A DNA stretch of 64,000 nucleotides, taken from Penelope pileata (Eukaryota; Chordata; Aves; Galliformes; Cracidae). Made by a program: the position numbers and the translations under genes. This document shows positions 50,849 through 63,400 of the stretch, piece after piece. Location: positions 2,911,527-2,975,526 of the forward strand of contig WBMW01005542.1 in the NCBI GenBank assembly GCA_013396635.1, written 5' to 3'. The notes beneath the pieces are model-generated. The model searched no databases. It was not told the DNA's origin and was given only the letters and a program-made list of their open reading frames with translations. Position 1 is the stretch's first letter; each line of letters begins with the position of its first letter.

Positions 50849-53800
50849 GAGTGTGCTGGGAGCAGGGGAAGAGCTCAGATATGTTTAATAACTAGTCCAC
50901 TGATATTGAAAAGCTTGTATGTGCACTATATTGCTTGTTAAAATATTTGGGGAATTGGAAACAAGCTTTCTTCACCTTACAAAGAACAAAATGATTTTAT
51001 GCTTTTCCATTTTAAGTTAAGATTCAATAGGTTTATTTCCTTAGATGTTCTTATTTCATAAATGTACAATTTTGCCTTATAAAAATAGATAGGATATTCT
51101 GATTATAAACTAGGTTTTATAAATGCCAAAGATCAAAAAGTCCAATGTTTTTTACATTAGCTACAGAAAGACTCACTAGAGTGTTTCAGAAATGCTGCTT
51201 TAATCGCTGTAAAACCATCCAAGCAAACAAAACCTGTACACATCTTCAGAGACGAGGATAAACTTGTTGGATTATCTGGACAGTGCATCATTAAACAATA
51301 ATAAATCAAGAGCACGGTGACAGATTTTTTTCTCAGAAAGCATCCTCACTAAGTGTATCAGCACAGATGTTTCCTGAAGGAGCAGGTAGAGATCTCAGAA
51401 GCATTTGCTGCAGAAGCGTAGATGTTTATTTTAGTGAGGAATACTAGCACCAGGTGTAAGCAAACAGGACTCTCAGATTTTGCAAGGGTTTCTGGTGCAG
51501 GGGGGGCTACATTTTATTCAGACAAATGATGGATTTTAAGTATTGTACTAAAGAAAATACTAACTGCATTAGCGGAGAAAATACATACTTGGCCTGTGAT
51601 TTGTGGTTTCTGTAGACCTAGGCAGTTCTGTTAAAATATGTATTCATGTTCTTAAAAACATAGAAAGTACCTCCATCAGGGATGCTGCATGAGATTTATC
51701 TTCCTTGGGGGAAAGTATTTCTTTTCTTGCCAGAAATTTAGGACCTTATTAGAGTCTGTAGAACAATCCTCCCTCTATTTATTATGTTTTTGCCATATTA
51801 TAATAATTTTAAGTCAAATAGATCTTTTTTTTCTACCTCAGAGTGTGTGACAGTGTCCCTTTTTCAACTTAGCCACAAGGAACTGATCTTTCTTCTGAAA
51901 ATTTATTTTTCATTATTAGAAAGCCATTTGCAATACACAGTTTACAGACTGTTTATGATAGTTTTGAACACGATGGAAAGAAAGAAAGAGCAGTATAAAT
52001 TGAAATCTAGCCACACCAGACAAGCAAATATATTATATAAGGAAAAGATTTACAGGATTTCAATCAATAGTGGCTTATGTGTGTAACACATGGAGAGATT
52101 CAGTTTGGTCATTGCAGATCCTCCAATTTCTCATCCAGTCTTTGCACATGTGGAATAAATGGATTCCACCCAAATCTCAAAGTTTTCCTTTGCCCTGCAA
52201 TATACTCTCCTAAGTGGAACAGGTTTTGTGGCTTTCTCCTAAAGGTCGATGATCAAATCCCAGATGCGTGTGTGGGTGGAGAGAGCCCACTTCCAGCCCA
52301 TGGTGGAACTGTCTTTTTCAACTATTAGCAGAGTTTCAGGCAGAAACCCACTCATCTCTTTATAAATCAAATGTGGCAATTTCTGTTGTTTAAGTAAGCA
52401 TAGTTTAGACTGTGCACAGATATCTGCGCTTATTACCATGGTTATTTAGATCAGTGCTGTATCCTCTAGTCTGCTAGCTTAGGACATGTGTAACTGAAAT
52501 GTATGGCAGAAACTGTGGTGATTGGCTTTATAAATAGCTGAGACATACATAGAAGCTATAAGCCACGGGGATTTGAGGGCTCTGACATTTTGAAGAGTTT
52601 GATTTTTTTTCCCTGTTTCCTTGAGGATGATTTAGATTCTCTGTGAGAAATGGTATTTTGGAGTTTGAATGCTGTAACAGGTCTCCTTTAACTTTTTACA
52701 TTGGATGCAAACTGTGTTTGCAATTTCTGTAAAAAGTCTTGTCTTGTCCCCCTGGCTTTACAATTTTTGTATTCTCCTTCAGGATGAATCTTTCATATGG
52801 GTACATCCTTCCTTTTCCTTCTCTCCTGAGATATGGGAATGGCAAAGCAGAGGTTATGCTGTTAAGCCTGTGGTGGACTTTTGAGATCATATTTATTTAA
52901 CCTGCAAAGCTCCTGAGTTTGTTACTTTTTAAAATCCAAATGTAGACAAAGACCTCTAAAAAGAAGAAGAAAAGATCTTGGAACTGCTAAAAGCATTGCA
53001 GGGTTGGCTTGCAAGATGGGAAATCCCTGTGGACAGGCAGGCACCACACCAGCCCAGGTACAAACACCCATCCCCGGTGGCAGGAAGAAGGGGAACTTGG
53101 GACACATTGCCTGGCACAGTGCTGATGAGGCTGAGTTTCACTCTGACATTGGCTGGTTTTGTAGTGCAGCACAGACATTCAGGACAAAGTGGTCTAAAAT
53201 AATCTTCAGCTATTTTTGCCTTACCTACAGCTGAAAGCGAATTTCCTATTGCTAGCAGTATTATCACTGAGGAAGATGCTTGGAAAATGGATATTTATTC
53301 TTTTGCAAGGATACTTTGGTTTTTTACACTCAAAAAAAAACATGTCTCCATCTCAGTTTTTCAATTGAACATTTGAATGTCGTCCTGAGAAGACAAGTTT
53401 GATACCAAAAAGACCAAAAAGAATAAAGAAAAGTGAACTTTTCATTTGAAAAATATCCATGGAAAACATATTTGCCAGGCATTTTGACTTTTGTACATCA
53501 CCCACCAGCCTCAGGTATGGTTTACAAGTGTTCCCTGTGTAGATATGGCAATAATTTTAAACAACATTTTGCAAGTATCAAGCTATTGCAGCTAATTAGT
53601 TCTGTACTGGTAGCTCAATCTTATGTTGTCTAAGGAGATGAGTACAGATTCTGCTACCCATTGACTTCAACACGGAAAGATGTATTTTGTGTCTGTGATT
53701 GCTAAGAATTTTCATTCTGGTTGTACCTACATTTCCTCAGCACAGACAAAGACTCCACTGTACAAAACAATAATGCTTTCCCCTAATAATTACTATCACA

Positions 53801-54260
53801 TGGAGGCAAACAGCAACTTCTACATATTTGCTTCTTGCAGTTTGATTCAATGCTCCAAGGTACTGAAAGCAGCTACTCGAAATTACGTTAGATCTCTGTG
53901 TGTGGTCACACTGTAACCAGTTTGTTTGTTTATGACTCCCCATGTGTAGCATATTGCCTAGTAGTGCATGCTTATTTTCCAGTGCATACTGTCAAAGATA
54001 TATTCCTTCCTTTGCAGAAGCAGTATTATCTTTGAAGTGGTTTGTTGTGAGCTGCTTCCCAGTTGAATTGTGTGTGGAACTAACCACAACGGGAAAAACA
54101 CAGGAATTGGAAGGAAGGTGTTTTTAAATTAAATTTTTAAAAAGTGTTCTCTAGAGATAGCTTAAATATTGTGTCCTTGCAAGGCCTAATTTCATATCCA
54201 TTGTTTCTTATTTATCATGTCAGAGGAGAATAACGGTGGTCAAATACTTTTGAGTGGCTA

Positions 54261-55092
54261 GAATCATAGAATGGCCTGGGTCGGAAGGGACCCCAAGGAT
54301 CATCAGGTTCCAGCCCCCCTGCCACAGGCAGGGCCACCAACCTCCAGATCTGGTACCAGATCAGGTTACCCAGGGCCCCCTTCCAACCTGGTCTTGAACA
54401 TGTCCAGGGACAGGGCATCCACAACCTCTCTGGGCAGCCTGTGCCAGCACCTCACCACTCCCTCGGTAAAGAACTTCCCCCTGATGTCCAATCTAAACCT
54501 CCTTCCTTCCTTCAGCTTAAAACCATTCCCCCTTGTCCTATCACTGTCTACCCTTGTGAAAAGTTGTTTCCCCTCCTGTTTATCATCTCCTTTTAAATAC
54601 TGGAAGGCCGCTATGAGGTCTCCCCGCAGCCTTCTCTTCTGCATGCTGAACAAGCCCAGCTCCCTCAGCCTGTCCTCATAGGGGAGGTTCTCCAGCCCTC
54701 TGATCATCTTTGTGGCCCTCCTCTGAACCCTCTTCAACAGTTGCACATCTTTCATGTATTGGAGGCCCCAGACCTGGACACAGTACTCCTGATGGGGCCT
54801 CACGAGGACAGAATAGAGAGGGACAATCGCTTCCCTGTCCCTGCTGGCCACCCCTCTCCTGATGGAGCCCAGGATACCATTGGCCTTCCAAGCTACAAAA
54901 GCACACTGCTGGCTCATGTTAAGTTTTTCGTCCACCAGGACCTCCAGGTCCTTCTCAGCTGCGCTACTCTCAAGGATCTCTTCTCCCAGTCTGTATACAT
55001 ATCTGGGATTGCTTCATCCCAAGTGCAAGACCTTGCACTTCGCTGTGTTAAACATCATTAGGTTCACACAGGCCCACCTTTCGAATCTGCAG
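54261..55092 (-). mobile_element. CR1 LINE, 3' portion (5'-truncated), fairly young
   Basis: The plus strand starts GAATCATAGAATGGCCTGGG and then GGAAGGGACC, the reverse complement of the CR1 3' terminus. It continues through the CR1 pol 3' end to GGTTCACACAGGCCCACC near 55080, where similarity stops. This is the usual 5' truncation of non-LTR elements. CR1 is the dominant avian LINE and ends in short octamer-like repeats instead of poly(A), as seen here. The low decay of its ORF suggests one of the younger chicken CR1 subfamilies. It lies about 11 kb upstream of NIPAL2 in the same orientation as the gene. Confidence 0.95.
54366..54935 (-). pseudogene. CR1 ORF2 C-terminus (reverse transcriptase end), 189 codons open
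   Basis: An uninterrupted 189-codon frame reading through familiar CR1 pol C-terminal motifs: QCAFVAWKANGILGSI, LYSVLVRPHQEYCVQVWG, RVQRRATKMIRGLE, LPYEDRLRELGLFS and FFTEGVVRCWHRLP. It ends DMFKTRLEGGPG and a stop at the usual place before the 3' UTR. The N-terminal endonuclease and the catalytic part of the reverse transcriptase are missing because the element is 5'-truncated, so it has no activity. The absence of any frameshift or stop over 570 bases indicates a recent insertion compared with the other CR1 pieces in this window. Confidence 0.92.
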
Positions 55093-55843
55093 CAGGGAGA
55101 CAATGTGCCCTTGGTTTTTGGAGCAACTGAATTTGCTCCAACGTGCAGTATTTTGCCATATTTACCCTTGCCTAAAAGCACTGACATCCCATTCAGTCAC
55201 AGAACAGAGCACAGACCGTTCATCAACACTTTCCTATTCTGATCTTGGTGGCAGCCTGCCAAATTTATTGGGAGATTTTGTTTGTTTTGAGACTGAAAAA
55301 AAAAAAAAAAAAGCCATTATCTAGTTCTCTGAAGACCATTAAAAAAAGAAGAAGCGAGTGATGCTGGGGCTGGGGCTCAGCTCTGCCCGGCGGTACGCAC
55401 TGAGTCACCGCTGCCCGAGGCGTGCAGATGGGCAGGATCAGCCCAGCCCACTGCTCTGCCGGTGCTCGGCCTCCCAACAGCTGTCTCCCAGGCCTTGTTT
55501 ATGACGGGAAATTATGCTGTGGTAGTCACCAGGAGTCCCAAGCAACATATTCTAACATGATGTAATTTCCCATTGTAAACCATCCCACTGGTGTCTCTTT
55601 CCAGTTGCAAGGCCAACAAATAGCATTAGCACTGGGCTCAATTGCTAGTATTGCAAAAGCGTCCAACAATGCCAGTGCAAGGAAGCTATAAGCTCTTTTC
55701 TTTTGTGCTTCAAATCTGATTTAATGCAACTGTTGGAAACACAGGTGAGACTTCACACCTGTTCTGCATGCACAAAGATGCATCACCTTAATTGCAACAC
55801 TTTTGAGTGGATTCCATTAAACTGACTTTTTACACGGTCTGAT
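55093..55843. other. Sequence between two CR1 copies
   Basis: Contains an A17 run at 55296-55312 and a GC-richer segment at about 55360-55500 with a few CpG. I see no exon here that would extend NIPAL2, though this is one of the few CpG-bearing spots upstream. Confidence 0.5.
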
Positions 55844-56113
55844 ACTGATAGGACAAGGGGAAATGTTTTTAAACTATAAAGGGGAGATTTAGATTAGCTG
55901 TTAGGAGGAAATGTTTTACTCAGAGGGTGGTGAGGCACTGGCACAGCTGCCCAGAGCTGTGGGTGCCCCATCCCTGGAGGTGCTCAAGGCCAGGCTGGAG
56001 GGGGCCGTGGGCAGCCTGACCCAGTGGGTGGCAGCCCTGTCCATAGCAGGGGAATGGAACTGGCTAGTCTTTAAGGTTCCTTCCAACTCAAGACATTCTG
56101 TGATTCTGTGATT
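55844..56113 (+). mobile_element. CR1 LINE 3' end
   Basis: Starts around GGACAAGGGGAAATG and GGGGAGATTTAGATTAG, continues through GGTGGTGAGGCACTGGCACA and GCCCCATCCCTGGAGGTGCT, and ends GGTTCCTTCCAACTC and two ATTCTGTG octamers. These are landmarks of the final 250 bases of CR1. It faces the 54261-55092 copy head to head. It is diverged enough that the frame over the pol end is short (66 codons, from 55911), so it is older or from another subfamily. Confidence 0.92.
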
Positions 56114-59011
56114 TCCCCTGCACTTTCACTGACCAGTACTTAATGAGTTCCTGCAGGCACAAGTGGGTGCCTCAGAACCACAACATCTCAGCTTTGCATA
56201 CAATTCAACATTTACACAGGACAAAAAGTGCTCTCAGGACACCGTGGGGAGCGACAAGAGAGCACAGAAGGAAAGGAGCATTTCAAACAGCTTCAATACG
56301 CCCAGCATCTTGCTGCCACGTGGATGCACTTTGCAAGAATTAAAACAAATAATAATATTTTGCAGTTGGTATGCAAGGGCTAAAGCAAGCACTGACCTCA
56401 CCCTGTCAGCAGGGAGTCCAAGGAATTTTCGGATCCACTTGGTCTCACTCGTAGCATTTTTTCTTACATGGAGCCCCGTTGACTACAACTGCTTTACACC
56501 TGTACAAGTAAAAGCAGAAGCTGTTGTAATGCCTTGCTCCTTGAAGCAGAGAGGAGAATGTAGAGTTAAGAGCTGGGTTCAGGAAGTTTTTCCTAGCTAA
56601 TTGGTAGGAAGCCAGCATTTTCTGTCAAAACAAGGTCACAGTAATGTGGCAATAAACTTTTGTAGAAACCGGGTTTCTCATAAACTCCTTCCAAGCCAGG
56701 TGGGTCGCAGAACAGATCTTCTCTAGGTAAGAAATTCATTTATACTTCTTCTTTAAAAGTTGGCAAGCAGAGGCACAGCTGCTGTAAATACAGTAAATCC
56801 AGGGAGAACATGGTGCTTGAATACAACCATGATCCCAGCTGGAGAATTCAGCGAAGCTTAATTGCCATCCCACGGCATAGACGGCAAGCACAGGAGCTGC
56901 AGGTGATGTTTCCCTCTCCAAAGCCACACTGATGCTTCAGAGCTGACAGCAGGGATCTCCTTCTTCAGCAGGTGTCAGCAGGAGGGAAGGTAAATACACA
57001 GAAGGAAAATTACCCATCTGTGAAATCCTAAATACTTGAATCACATTTAAACGCCTCTGCACAGGAAAGACTTCCTCTGCAAAAGGGCATCTCTTCAGAC
57101 AGCAATCGTGACATTAACGCAGCCTCTTACCACCACGCTACCACAATCCATTTACATTGGCCAGGCATGTTGTCATTAACCTGATTCTCTCTGAGTGACA
57201 GCTGATAGCCTTTGTGATATTGGTAATTTTGATTAACTAAACACAGGAATATTAATAAAAGGTAAAGTATTGTCTCTGTTTTGCCCTTACAGCAAAATGA
57301 CAAGGAGAAAAAAGTGCCGTTTGTTGCAAAGTGTTTGGGTTTAGTGCTGAGATATTTGGGCTTTTGGCGGAATCTCCTCTGCTGATCAGCTGTCATCCTT
57401 GGACGAGGGCGTCAGGTGCTGGGTGGCTGCAAGTGGCACATCAGCATTGCAATTTTCACCTTGTTTGTGACACTGCCACCAATGTCTGCAAGCCTACAAA
57501 TGAAATGGTAGCAACCCGGGTGTCCAGTGTAAAGCCACTGATCTCCTCAGAATTTGCCTCTGTACCTGCAGAGATGGCATTATATCTGCTAGATGCTGAA
57601 TGATCATGGTGCCCAGGAAAAGCATGCATGCTGAAGGTGGCAAGAGCTGCATCTGAGTTAAAACAGTGAATTTGTATTTATTCCCTTCTATTGCTTACTC
57701 GTTCACTAAGAGAGAGAGAATTTGTCACTTGCTCAGTTTTTCCAGCGCTGCACCGTCTCTCCCTTCCTCTCTTTCAGCATTTTCTTCAGCCAGTTTGTGT
57801 AGGACTTACACGCTCTCTCCTACACCCACTTAACTCCTGAGGTCTCTGAAATGCCTACACTGCTTATACCCTTGAGAAAGATTTTTCTTATAAATGACAG
57901 CAGAAGCAGATACCACACACACAGCATGGAGGTCACACCTCCCCGGGAGCACATCCTCCTGCTCCAAAGGAGAGCTTCCCATTCCACCCCGTGCTCCAAA
58001 GGAGCCTCATTAGTGACAACTACTCTAAAACCAACTCAGCCCCCAGGGAGAAGTGGTGTCATCTACCTTGGTCCAGTGCCCAGAAGCCTGGTTGCTCCAA
58101 GGCTGTGTGCCAGCAGCCTGGGAGGGTTGATCTCGAAGCCAACACCATTAGCACAAAGCTCTGTCTCTCCTGGGGCCGGAGAGCAGCAGAGGAGGCTCAG
58201 GGAACCCTGCCCCGGGTGACTGCCCCTGCCTCCTTGCTCAGTCTCTTTTGTCCCTGGGTGGCAGGCCCTCCAGCAGCAGCTCCTCTCAGATGTCCCTGGA
58301 TCCTGAGTGGAAATCGAGGCAGAACAGCCCCTCATGGATCTGTCATGGAATAAAGATTTCTTTTGGTGGCAATAGCACCTTCCCACCAGGAAACAAAATC
58401 TCCCTCGTGCACTCAGAGCCATGGAAAGGGGTGTTCTCTCATGAACTGATACCCATCACTTCCTTGGGTACTCTTGGTATTCTCCACAATAGGAACTTAT
58501 TCATTTATGCTTACTTCTACCTTTACATCGTTTCATTTCCTGTTAGTCTCTCACTAAAAACCTGCTTTGATTTAACTGCATGTGGCCAGGCAGGATATTA
58601 TCAGCCAGGAGAATAGAGAGGCTCTTGATATTGATGTCTTGATATTTATGAAGAAAACAGAAGGTATCTATTTCTCCTCATTCTTTGTTCGTGGAGTTTC
58701 CAAATGGACCTTAACTTACAGCAGTAGCAAGTAAGGGTCCCAGCACCATGGAGAACAAAGCTGGCCTTCTGCCCTTTCCGTGTCTTTTAGGAAATGGAAG
58801 TGTGAAAATTCCTGTGATCTTTCATTCAGATGGAAAACTAAGGGTAAAGGCTTAGAGGAGTGCTCCTTCACTACCTGACGCTTTCATTGCCCTCAGGATT
58901 TGTGAAAATTGAACTGCAATTTAAAGTTCTTTCTACTTCAAAAAAATGCCTTAGTTTTAGAAAGAGACACTCCTGAATCTATTTTGTTTTTGTCTGATAA
59001 ATTTTTCCTTT
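56114..59011. other. Intergenic stretch
   Basis: No gene or recognised repeat. The 12-mer GCTCCAAAGGAG occurs twice about 32 bases apart, near 57960 and 57992. Several short ORFs overlap in the 57.9-58.4 kb GC-richer part, with no family resemblance. Confidence 0.5.
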
Positions 59012-59430
59012 CCCAAGCCTAGGACTTTGTATTTGCCTTTATTGAATTTCTTCTAATTGATTTCAGACCATTTCTTAAATTTATCGAGATAATTTTAAAT
59101 TCTCCCCCTGGTCTCCACAGAGCCTGCCAGCATGGTGTCATGTGGATTTCACAAGCATGTCTCCTCTTCCTTCATTCAAGTCTTTCATGAAAATCCTGAA
59201 CAGCACCAAGCCCAGGACAGATTTCTATGAAATCCCATGCACGCCACTTGTCCAATTTGTTGACAAATTATTGAGAATTATGTTATTTTAATTACATTTT
59301 TCAATCATTTTTCTTCCTCCCCACTGGAGTTTCAGCCTGACCAGGCTGCTGAATCTCTGCACGAGAACAGTTTATCAAAAAATGACAAAAATCCTGCTAA
59401 GGTCAAGATAGATCACAACTATTTCCCGGT
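59012..59430 (-). repeat. Old CR1/L3-like LINE fragment
   Basis: On the plus strand the order CCCAAGCCTAGGACTTTGTA, TTGATTTCAGACCATTTCTT, TCATGAAAATCCTGAACAGC, ACCAAGCCCAGGACAGA and TGCTAAGGTCAAGATAGATC follows the reverse complement of the widespread amniote CR1/L3 reverse-transcriptase region. Many small indels and substitutions are present, so the copy is ancient. No open frame remains on the coding (minus) strand. Confidence 0.75.
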
Positions 59431-59437
59431 TTTCTGT

Positions 59438-59476
59438 ATGTCCATTTTTTTAACTGTCCATTTTTTTAAACTGTTT
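59438..59476. repeat. Imperfect tandem TGTCCATTTTTTTAA duplication
   Basis: A TGTCCATTTTTTTAA-type unit occurs twice in succession (near 59440 and 59455), just right of the old CR1 fragment. Seen directly. Confidence 0.75.
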
Positions 59477-59496
59477 TACACATCTGTTTAAAATTT

Positions 59497-59537
59497 CATG
59501 ATTCTATGATTTCACAATTTCTGTGATTCTATGATTT
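59497..59537 (+). repeat. CR1-tail-like ATTCTATG / ATTCTGTG repeats
   Basis: CATGATTCTATGATTTCACA followed by ATTTCTGTGATTCTATGATT. These are the octamer-type units that end CR1 elements in plus orientation, but the sequence on their left is not recognisable CR1 3' UTR. Either the body has decayed or this is a free-standing tail-like microsatellite. Confidence 0.5.
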
Positions 59538-60227
59538 GTATTTTCAATTCTTTTTGGCAGAATTTCCTCTCCTACTTCAGCTGCATTCATTGAACCCTTT
59601 TCTGTTTGTTTGGTGTTTTCCACATCTCTTGCTGTTGGCAACTGCTTTGGAGTCTCCCAGACTTTTTCATGGTTACCTTGTTCTTATGCTGCAGTTTCTA
59701 TTCAATTCAGGAGAACACCCTTGTTTCTCTTTGAATTTCCAGGCAAAGAGGAGCTCTTGAGTACAGTCAGGGTGCTTCCTTCCATGCCACACTGGCAGAG
59801 TGAATTGAGCAGCATTCATTCTGTTCCTTTCTGTGGCTCCCATTAAAGCTCACTGATTTGCAGGGGAGGAAGAACAACAGTTTGAGTTTCCACTTAACAA
59901 GAAGTTACTAAAGGGTGAACAAGATGCTGGCCCCCATCTTGCCCAAGACTTTCACCCCTTAAAGAACTCAGGGTCATGTACAGGGTGCTGCAGGGCTCCT
60001 CACCTCAAGGCAAGAAGGTGCAGTGACTCCAGAGCAAAGATTGAGGTGAAGCTGGGGAGGGTGATGCTTTGAAGAACGATCTGATGCTGCCCACTAGTGA
60101 ACCTACAGGTGGTCGTTTGAACAGGGAGGGCAAAGGTGCTGGGATAAGAAGAACAACTTTTCTTGGGGGCCCAATGATGTTTTTTAAAAGTGAAATTGAG
60201 CTTCAGTCTCATCCAGTGACAAGGTGA

Positions 60228-60415
60228 CAAGCAGGAGGCTCCAACCACTTGCCCAGAGGCTGTGGGGTCTCCTCCCAGGAGATGATCAGAAGCCACCTGG
60301 GCATGGGGCATGGGCCTGGGCCCCCTGCTCTGGGTGTCCCTGCTGGAGCAGGTGCTGGGCCAGGTGGACCCAGAGGTCCCTGCCAGCCTCAGCCACACTA
60401 CACTGGTATGATTTA
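60228..60415 (+). mobile_element. Diverged CR1 LINE 3' end
   Basis: The order CACTTGCCCAGAGGCTGTGG, GGTCTCCTCCCAGGAGATGA, CCTGGGCATGG, CCCCTGCTCTGGGTGTCCCT, GGAGCAGG and GACCCAGAGGTCCCTGCCAG matches the last 180 bases of an older CR1 subfamily (the ATGATCTCCAGAGGTCCCTTCCAACC type). The end lacks clear octamer repeats. Several indels. It is in plus orientation, about 17 kb upstream of the candidate NIPAL2 start. Confidence 0.75.
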
Positions 60416-63400
60416 TGGATCTTGATCACTGTTTTTTTCCCAATCTCCTCATTAGGAAAATGTAAAATTTGGGCTGGATCAGAGAATGGATCAGGTGGAA
60501 ACAAAAGCATATTTTCACAAAGCCTTTTTGTATTCTTTTTCATCAAGCTAGTTCAGAGCAAAAATGCACGAAACACTGAGGCAGTGCCACAGAGGCAGCA
60601 GTAGCGTAGCTGGAGGCCAGGAACAGCAGGAACCTCTTAATTCTGCTCCCTGGTGGGGACAGCCAGCTCCGAGGGAAGACCAACTTGCAGATCTGAAGCG
60701 AGCACCAGTGAAACGCCATGCGGAGCAGAGCTGGTCAGGAATTTTTCTTTAATTACTTTTCCCCACAAAAAAGTTTACATTGCAGGAAGAGGGCAATGGC
60801 CAGAAACCTCCTTTTTGTAATGTTTTGTAAATAATTGAAATAGGATAGTTCAAGGGGTTTTGGTTCAAAGCCGGCTTTTTTCAATTGTAAGTTAATTCAT
60901 AATTTTAAAAATATGATATCAACATCAGAGCTATTTCTAGATTATTAGCCAGGCTGTGCAGATGAAGGGGACTCTTTGGATTAATGGCTGTTCCTTGAAA
61001 AACGCAATGTGGTGCCTTTAGGACAGAATTTCCACCTTCTTCCTTTCTCAAACACTAAATATTTATCCATTCTCAAGGAGGAAACATACAACAGGAAGAA
61101 GTGATTGCTGTGGGGCACAAAATGAGGCCGGGTGAGCTGGGTTGGGCTTCAGGAACTGAACCTTATTTCTCTGGGCTGCACACTGATGAAGAGGGAAACC
61201 TGCTGGCCGGTGGTTTTGCGACAAAAAATAATAAAAGCTTTAACTTCAGGCAAGGCTTCCTAACTTTGACACAGCAAAGAGAGAGACCCAAGCAGAACTG
61301 ATCAGCTGAGGGGGCTGAGCAGTCAGTCAGTGATTTACCCTTGCAAAAAGTGTATTATGAAAACACAAGGTAGATACTCTGATTAACAACATTCTAGGTA
61401 GGGCCAGTGGAGCTTTGTGGGTGTCCTGAGAAGCATCACATGGCTCAGTTAAATCCTCAGAGACGTGTCAGAGAAGAAATGGCAGGGTCTGGCCCTGCTG
61501 GAATGTGATGACTTTTAAGAAGTATAAAAGTCAAACGCGTTGTTGGTAGTGAAGATATCTTCCCAAGATGTAATCATGGAAAATTCCTTTCAAGAGCTGG
61601 TGTTTAGACCTCAGAAAATGCACAGCAAATTGCATTGTGATTTATTTGTCAGTGTCTTTATAGGTTGGGCGTTACTATACCCCACAGCTGGAGTCAATTT
61701 TTAATATTTAAAAGTGGAAAGAAAGCAAAACCTAAACATATACAGATCTGTCTGTTTTAGATTGTACTTTTCCCAAACATTACTGTTTAGAATTGAACCC
61801 TGAATAGATTTCTGCAGAGGCCAGCTGGCAACGCAGAATTAAAATAGCTGGGACTGGGTAGACTGTATAGAAAGACCTCCTAAACTGCTGTTAGCTGATC
61901 TGGTATTCTCAGCCTCCAGGAATAAATCTAATCATTCTTTTTTTCTGATAAAGGACACAGGGTCTTATCTTTATAATGTTTTATCTCCATCTCTTTTTCC
62001 CTTTGTCCATCTTTCCATTTTCCTGCCCTCCTCTTTCTTCTTTGCTCTCCCCCTTCCACAGCAAAGCGCTGTGCAGAGTAGGTGTGGTGCAGCGCATTCT
62101 TTAAATACAGTAGTTGCTGGTTACCATGAGAGCCTGCTGAGGAAACAGATAAATAGAGCGAGGTGGCAGTGATGATTTACATCACTCTTGAATCACACAC
62201 ATTCAGAGCAATTAATGGAGAAATATACGACGAAGAAATTTTCCGGTGCCCATCAGCTTTTCCTTGGTTAGCCAGGACAGGCGAACAAAATAACAGCTGC
62301 AGTCAGAAGCAGATCCTATTTCAAAGCCCATCCTGTACCTACACAAGAAAATTCAGTCTGCTGTGCGACATGCTCGAGCTTTGTTACAACCCTGGGCCTG
62401 GTTTGCTGCTGTGGTAAACGAACTGACAGGCCAGCACTCAGAGCACCAGGATTTGGGGATTTTATTGCCTGCTCTGCCAACAATGAGCCAGGTGATTTCA
62501 AAGCTTACATGCAAAAGGGAGTTACTGCAGTTATTGCTACAGATCCACCATATAAAGAAACAAAACCTGCTGAGCCTACTCCCCACTTCCCTCCTTTTTT
62601 TAGGAGCGATACCTGTGGAGGAACCATTGTGCCAGTGGTTTCCAGCTGCTCAGTTTCCCCACACCATGGCAGTGGACACATGGGAATGAGGCCATCTCTG
62701 CATGGCATGTTGGACTTTATGCGCAATTTCAGCCTCAAAGTTGCTGGTGAGTGGCCCTGGCACCCCTGCAGGGAGCCATGGATATGTTTACCAACAAAAG
62801 GGCTCTGTAATATGCAACATATGGAGATAGGGAAAACAACTCTAATTGGGAAAGGCACAATCCCATTTGGTAACATTGTACCTCTTAATAGTATTTTATT
62901 TATTCTCTCTTCCCTACTGAGTCATGGCGGATGCCAAAAGCCAGGACCACCAAGCAAAGCTGGCTCCTTCCCAAAAACATGCCTTGCCTGAGTGGATTTT
63001 GTCTGTGAAGGATTGCAGGGAGATGTTCTCCTTCAAAGATTTTTATATGATTGGAAGGGATGTTGTGAGATAGGCAAAGAATGCTTCCAGCTGAGAAAGG
63101 CTTTAGCTTCCTGCCTGTCTGGTCCAGAGCTAGAAACTTTTTGGCTGTCTTCATGTGCAGACCACAAGACTCTTGGTTCAAGCCTCAGCTGTGAAAATGT
63201 GTACAAAAGGAGCATTTATTCAGCAGATGGGGGACATGGCTGCTGGAGGAAGGCAGCTTGTTCGGTGTCTGGCCAGCAGCTGGCAGTCCTGGCAAATGAT
63301 CCATTTTTTTAAAATATTGGTTCTCGTGGCTTGTCTTCTCCATCAAGAATTTTCACGTTGCTTCTTTGAAGATTGGCACAATTACAAAAGGTTTCCATTA

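Larger units (their letters stand above)
43320..54260. other. NIPAL2 5' flank / intergenic
   Basis: Apart from the unidentified open stretch at 46827-47219, I recognise no gene, RNA gene or transposon in these 11 kb. The 43320-43650 part directly upstream of the candidate first exon is moderately GC-rich with few CpG. No TATA box or other promoter element can be assigned with confidence. Confidence 0.6.

Noticed and set aside
55360..55500. CpG-bearing segment considered as an alternative NIPAL2 promoter or first exon
   Set aside because: Only about 140 bases, few CpG, no translation resembling the NIPAL2 N-terminus and no donor in the right phase.
62509..62991. Plus-strand 160-codon ORF near the right edge
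   Set aside because: No recognisable domain, no supporting splice sites and an irregular composition. Openness alone is weak evidence at this length.
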